Positions 60,240-64,000 of a DNA stretch of 64,000 nucleotides are shown piece after piece (the stretch's first letter is position 1; each line of letters begins with the position of its first letter). The DNA is taken from NCBI RefSeq assembly GCF_003337375.1, contig NZ_QPJD01000011.1, forward strand, positions 176,662 to 240,661, given 5' to 3'. A program made the translations under genes and the position numbers. A model generated the notes under the pieces. The model did no database searches, had not been told where the DNA came from, and saw only the letters and a program-made list of their open reading frames with translations. This DNA is from Paenibacillus prosopidis (GTDB lineage: Bacteria > Bacillota > Bacilli > Paenibacillales > Paenibacillaceae).

Positions 60240-61001
60240 CTACTCTTTATCGAGCAGCGACTGCATCTCGACGCACGTCATCACGAAGGCGCCGACGCCG
60301 TGCAGGTCGTTTTGACTGGTCGGGCGGGTGACGTAGTTTTCATAATCGCCGGCCGAGGTTCCGATACAAATATCCGGCAGGATGAACCTTCCCTGCCCGT
60401 CTTGCTGGAGCACCCGAATCAAGCCGTTATAACCTCGCTTCGCCGCTTCCAGGCACTCCTCACCGACTAGACCAAATTTGTATGCCTTAGCCAGCGTATA
60501 GACAAACAAGCAAGAACATGACGTTTCCAGCCAATTGTCCGCCAAATGTCCTTTGTCCACTACCTGATACCACAGTCCGCTATCCGCATCCTGGTAACGA
60601 GCCAGCGCCTGCGCGAAATCGGCCAGCGATGCTTCGAGCCCGGCGCGTCCGGCTTCGCCTTCCGCTATTTCATCCAGAAACTGAGCTACCGCGAGGCCAT
60701 ACCAGCCGAGCGAACGGCCCCAAAATTCCGGCGAGCAGCCTGTCTCGGGATCGGCCCACGGCATCCGGCGGCTCTCATCCCATGCGTGGTAGAACAGTCC
60801 CGTCTTCTCGTCCCTCATATAGCGCCGCATCAGCTGCTCCTGCTGGAGCACCATATCGCGCAAGCTTGTCTCGCCGTAGGCATTCGCATATTTCAAAGCG
60901 AAAACGCCGCCCATATACAGACCGTCCAGCCACATATTGTAGGGGTATTTGTCCTTGTGCCAGAAGCCGCCTTCCGATGTGGATTCAAAGTCGGGTTGTT
61001 T
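60240..61001 (-). pseudogene. GH105 unsaturated rhamnogalacturonyl hydrolase, 5'-truncated
   Basis: About 250 codons of a YteR/YesR-type GH105 enzyme that cleaves unsaturated uronic acid from pectin fragments. GGFWHKDKYPYNMWLDGLYM, FYHAWDESRRMPWADPET (catalytic Asp), SPEFWGRSLGWY and NYVTRPTSQNDLHGVGAFV are typical. The first roughly 110 residues are gone: the open frame stops at a TGA near 61000, next to a truncated AraC gene on the opposite strand. The internal ATG at 60935 could start only a fragment. Likely dead after a deletion. Confidence 0.85.
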
Positions 61002-61009
61002 AGGTCAGC

Positions 61010-61696
61010 AATCATAAGCGAGACATCCCGGAGAAGCTGACGCAATTCGGATTGCAGGCAAGCATTACTTGAACTTAAACTACCCGGGTCATATCGAGAA
61101 TGAGCTGATGGATGCGATTAAGATGGCAGAGAAGGATAAATCGAAGGAGCTGCTGATGCAATTTTTGCATGCTGTATTCTCCGTTGAGCTGTCGCCGCAT
61201 GATCGTCATGCAGGAGTCGGGTGTCAGTCTCAACCAAATTCACCCGATGAAGGGATCGCTGCTCGAGGAGCTGCTCGAGCTGCATACGGCGGCAGAAATA
61301 GAGGATTGGTTCTGGACGAATGTCGTTTATCCGATGATCAAAATTTTCAAGGACAGACAAGAAGCGCAGTACCACAACATTTCCGAGCAAATTATCGACC
61401 TCGTGCAGCATCATTACGATACCGATCTGACTTTGGAGGAATGCGCGTCGCGGCTGCATTATAACGCCAATTACTTAAGCAGCGTTTTCCGCAAGGAAAC
61501 GAATTATTCATTCAGCGAGTATCTATCGATGTACCGGTTCAAGATGGCAAAGAAATGGCTGTCGGACAGCGAGATGGCGATCAAGGATATTGCCACGAAG
61601 CTTCGGTACAACAATCCGCAAAACTTTATCCGTTCCTTCCGCAAGCAGGAGGGCATTACGCCGGGACAATACCGCGAGAAGAAGCGGAGCGGGTAG
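61010..61696 (+). pseudogene. AraC-family regulator, N-truncated and internally broken
   Basis: The C-terminal part of a large AraC regulator of the kind flanking Paenibacillus pectin genes. Upstream frame fragments LTQFGLQASI and ENELMDAIKMAEKDKSKELL lead to ELSPHD, where the frame changes near 61200 and about 15-20 codons are missing. The rest is intact: QIHPMKGSLLEEL, two AraC helix-turn-helix blocks (LTLEECASRLHYNANYLSSV, MAIKDIATKLRYNNPQNFI) and the TPGQYREK end. The N-terminal sensor is absent. Probably the former regulator of the GH105 gene. Confidence 0.82.
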
Positions 61697-61767
61697 CTGT
61701 GCAAATAGCGCTTGATGAATGCGGGCAATATGCTATACTTTTCCAAAAAGAAAAGGAGGCTTCATGC

Positions 61768-62286
61768 ATGCGGCAACGACCAACAAACGTTGAATACACC
61801 TCTTATCAGGAGCAATATGTTAGTTTAGTGGGGGATGGCAGCATAACGGATATCCTTGCAGAACAAACAGAGCACTCCATTGCCTTATTTTCATCCATTA
61901 CGGAAGAGCAGGCAAGCTATCGTTATGCACCCGGAAAATGGTCATTGAAGGAAGTAATCGGCCATATTTCAGATAATGAACGTGTAATGAGCTATCGTTT
62001 GCTCCGTATAGCACGAGGCGACAAGACGCCGCTTCCCGGTTACGACCAGGATGATTATATGAAGGAAGCGCCATTTCAATCATGGACATTGTCGCAGGTC
62101 ATCGAGGACTATGTGTCCGTTCGCCGTGCTACTCTTACCTTATTGCGCGGCTTGTCCGACGAGGCATGGTCTAAAATGGGCATCGCCAACGACAGTGCTA
62201 TATCTGCAAGAGCGCTGGCCTACATTAACGCCGGTCATGAGCTTCATCATTTGAGCATTATTCAGGAGAAGTATCTAGTTAAATAA
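61768..62286 (+). CDS. DinB-family metalloprotein
   Basis: 172 residues from ATG 61768, 9 bases after AAGGAGG (the open frame is longer, but its first part overlaps the AraC pseudogene). Four-helix DinB fold with the three-His pattern: AEQTEHSIALFSSI, KEVIGHISDNERVMSYRLL and GHELHHLSIIQEKY. Members of this group are thiol-dependent or metal-dependent enzymes of unclear role. No neighbour gives a clue. Confidence 0.82.
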   Translation: MRQRPTNVEYTSYQEQYVSLVGDGSITDILAEQTEHSIALFSSITEEQASYRYAPGKWSLKEVIGHISDNERVMSYRLLRIARGDKTPLPGYDQDDYMKEAPFQSWTLSQVIEDYVSVRRATLTLLRGLSDEAWSKMGIANDSAISARALAYINAGHELHHLSIIQEKYLVK

Positions 62287-62390
62287 AGCGGAAGATCCTA
62301 TACTGCAAAACCCATCTATATGTAAACCTGTTCTTATGATAAAATGGTTAACATCTTTTTGATTTGCAGTGTAGGGAGGCATCACTTGCT

Positions 62391-62810
62391 ATGACAATCC
62401 GATTGCGCGGCCATCATTTGCTCTGTCTGCTAGGTTACCGCGGCATGGGTTACTCTGCTGATTTTTGTGCGAACATGACAGCCATCTATGAAACGCTGCG
62501 GAACAAGCCGGAAACCGAGATCGAAATTATAACCGGTCCCGATGACGTTTGCCGCGCCTATCCGACAGACAAAACAAACCATTGCGAAGGAACCGTTTAT
62601 CATCAGGATGCGGCGATTTTGACAAAGCTGGGACTTGCTCCTAATGACCGGGACAGCTGGCACAATATATGCAGCCGCGTAGCGGAGAAGATGATCCCTT
62701 CGGACATTAGTCATTTGTGTGCTTCATGCCCGTGGGAAAAGTATGGCGTCTGCCAAGAAGGCGTCGGATTTATTATTGACGGTCGGCCATTGCCTAAGGT
62801 GGGAGCCTAA
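62391..62810 (+). CDS. DUF1284 iron-sulfur-type protein
   Basis: 139 residues from ATG 62391, preceded by GGGAGG. LRGHHLLCLLGYRGMGYS, DDVCRAYP, HNICSRV and CASCPWEKYGVCQEG carry the conserved His and Cys residues of DUF1284, thought to bind an iron-sulfur cluster. Function unknown. Ends six bases before the stop of the convergent HAD pseudogene. Confidence 0.85.
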   Translation: MTIRLRGHHLLCLLGYRGMGYSADFCANMTAIYETLRNKPETEIEIITGPDDVCRAYPTDKTNHCEGTVYHQDAAILTKLGLAPNDRDSWHNICSRVAEKMIPSDISHLCASCPWEKYGVCQEGVGFIIDGRPLPKVGA

Positions 62811-62815
62811 ATGAG

Positions 62816-63320
62816 TTAGATTCGGTTCAACACATGCACGAGTTCGTTGATCGCTTTTATCGATTGGTAGGGTTGAATTTGATGGAAGGAGGCCGTATTA
62901 ATCCCTTTGAGATTGATCCAAATCCCTTTAATGCCTATTTGCTGAGGAGCAATCACTTCCCATTCAAAATTGTCTCCGACCATCCATGCTTCTTCAGGTT
63001 TGACACTAAGCTGGTTGACGGCATGATGGTAAATGCTTGGATCAGGCTTGCCGACACCGAATTCCTCCTTCCAGTGCCACAGCGACGATTTCCGTTCTTG
63101 CTTTCTCCAGATCGAGACGCCCGATTCGATGCCTTTCCGCGTCGCTCCAATACCATTTTGCCCGATCCTTAATAGCTCCTACGATTTCATCCGTTCTCGA
63201 ATCATCCAAACCTTCAATATGCTCTCGGCACACCTTTTTCCAGCAAGCATCCAGATCAACGCCATGCTCGAAAGCAATGATCGTGTCATCCAAATCGAAT
63301 AATATGGCTTTGGGGCGCAG
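62816..63320 (-). pseudogene. HAD-family hydrolase, internal deletion and frameshift
   Basis: Begins with RPKAILFDLDDTIIAFEHGV (motif I). The first codon with a good ribosome site (GGGAGG, 8 bases) is CTG 63320; no ATG, GTG or TTG lies between the upstream in-frame stop and motif I. After VAVALEGG near 63075 the frame changes into EEFGVGKPDPSIYHHAV (motif III Lys) and WMVGDNFEWEVIAPQQIGI (motif IV). Motif II (Ser/Thr) and about 70 residues around it are missing. It therefore cannot be a working phosphatase. Confidence 0.8.
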
Positions 63321-63428
63321 TTTGTTCGCCTCCCTTTTAGTAGTTAATCATTTCCATGATACTGGATTGAATAGACCCTCAAAATTCAAAACAATAAATT
63401 ATTCCGTGGAATAGTTAGGAGCTAATAT

Positions 63429-63908
63429 TTGAAAAAAGTATTAAGATATTTCATAGGTATTTACCAAATCATTGGCGGATTAGTCGGATTTGCTATCTTT
63501 TATATATTTAACTCCATTATTAAGATTTCCGTAAATGGCGAAAATCCTTTTTCTTTAAATAATAATATGGCGATACTGCTTGGTGCTGTATTGTTTTCCT
63601 TATCCATCTTCGCTGGAGTGACGCTGTTAGCCAATCAGAAGATTGGAATAATTTCTTCACTGATCAACCAATATCTTCAAGTCGTTAATTTAACCGCTAC
63701 TGGGTTCCAATACACATTTATCGCCGGTATATTATTGAATCCCAAGCTCGTACTAGGAGACGCTCAATCACCATTTGGGTTGGATTTCATTGTTTACGGT
63801 AGATTCCAACTATTTATCCAATCTATGATGGATCAGAATACTCAAGTCATCATAAATGTAGCACCGATTTTGTTAATCATTTTTTTACATAAGATGAAGA
63901 AAAAGTGA
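63429..63908 (+). CDS. Hypothetical membrane protein
   Basis: 159 residues from TTG 63429, 7 bases after AGGAG. Three to four hydrophobic segments (FIGIYQIIGGLVGFAIFYIF, MAILLGAVLFSLSIFAGVTL, and a C-terminal VIINVAPILLIIFL) and a basic tail KMKKK. The codon use is AT-richer than in neighbouring genes. No family recognised. Directly followed by an insertion-sequence end. Confidence 0.6.
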   Translation: MKKVLRYFIGIYQIIGGLVGFAIFYIFNSIIKISVNGENPFSLNNNMAILLGAVLFSLSIFAGVTLLANQKIGIISSLINQYLQVVNLTATGFQYTFIAGILLNPKLVLGDAQSPFGLDFIVYGRFQLFIQSMMDQNTQVIINVAPILLIIFLHKMKKK

Positions 63909-63916
63909 TGCTAGCA

Positions 63917-64000
63917 TGGAAAGTGGACACCTCATTGGAAGCACTAGATAATAAACAATAAGGAACAGAAGAGGTGTCCGACATGAGTGAGAACAGACAA
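63917..64000 (+). mobile_element. Left end of an insertion sequence, cut by window
   Basis: TGGAAAGTGGACACCTC (from 63917) looks like a terminal inverted repeat; GAGGTGTCC recurs inverted at 63971-63979 just before a start codon. The layout of a short leader then an ORF starting MSENRQ resembles IS3-family orfA. Family assignment is tentative because only 18 coding bases are visible. Confidence 0.5.
63983..64000 (+). CDS. Start of probable transposase gene, truncated by window
   Basis: ATG 63983, 6 bases after GAGGTG, reads M-S-E-N-R-Q before the window ends. The start resembles IS3-type OrfA proteins. Too short to prove. Confidence 0.4.

Overview
The window looks like chromosome of a Paenibacillus-type Firmicute (Paenibacillaceae). 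This rests on the family content: paired MisC/YidC-type insertase, BmrCD- and YwrABCD-like loci, DUF1540/DUF4023/YdjO small proteins, a T-box leader, AGGAGG-type ribosome sites, sigma-A promoters, and TTG/GTG starts. No rRNA, tRNA or CRISPR array was seen. The left edge cuts a catalase gene. The right edge cuts what looks like the left end of an insertion sequence.

Layout. 1-2.6 kb: katA and a PerR-like/response-regulator pair, both preceded by PerR-type operators. 2.7-3.06 kb: an orphan promoter-terminator unit without a credible ORF. 3-12.9 kb: cardiolipin synthase, HD dNTPase, nucleoside hydrolase, DUF1540, VanY-type carboxypeptidase, LtaS, Bcp peroxiredoxin, asparaginase, and a Fur-boxed PadR regulator. 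12.9-18 kb: MarR-MMPL pair and a secreted repeat protein. 18.1-25.4 kb: a surface-polysaccharide cluster on the minus strand with CDP-glucose (rfbF/rfbG) and GDP-mannose/GDP-L-fucose (manC, gmd, fcl) genes plus two glycosyltransferases. Many of its genes are broken, and one remnant is a family GT6 (ABO blood-group type) enzyme. 25.5-30 kb: a BmrC/BmrD-like heterodimeric ABC exporter preceded by a promoter, a 30-codon leader peptide and a terminator that together look like an attenuator. 30-43 kb: endonuclease-fold protein, DUF1349, flavohaemoglobin with an Fnr/Crp-type promoter, a short Crp-family protein, an SOS-boxed DinG-like helicase, a PP2C phosphatase, a GH2 glycosidase and a BtrH-like protein. 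43.1-45.5 kb: T-box and a divergent glutaminyl-tRNA synthetase. 46-49 kb: pirin, and a FAD oxidoreductase with an ECF41 sigma factor and its cognate-looking promoter. 49-54.7 kb: FAH hydrolase, amidase, YwrD-like gamma-glutamyltransferase, divergent from an Lrp regulator and split chromate transporter. 54.7-60.2 kb: polysaccharide deacetylase, TIM-barrel isomerase, YidC-type insertase, and an amino-acid ABC transporter with a fused binding protein and permease. 60.2-64 kb: truncated GH105 and AraC genes facing each other across a deletion scar, DinB-like and DUF1284 proteins, a deleted HAD pseudogene, a membrane protein, and the insertion-sequence end.

Three things stand out. First, local regulation is readable: PerR, Fur, LexA, Fnr/Crp, ECF41, T-box and attenuation signals all sit in front of fitting genes. 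Second, the polysaccharide cluster is decaying while its flanks are intact. Third, several structured non-coding elements (a cloverleaf-like element, an orphan transcript, an array of AGTGAG palindromes, short hairpin repeats) have no obvious explanation. All functions are inferred by reading motifs; no database search was run.
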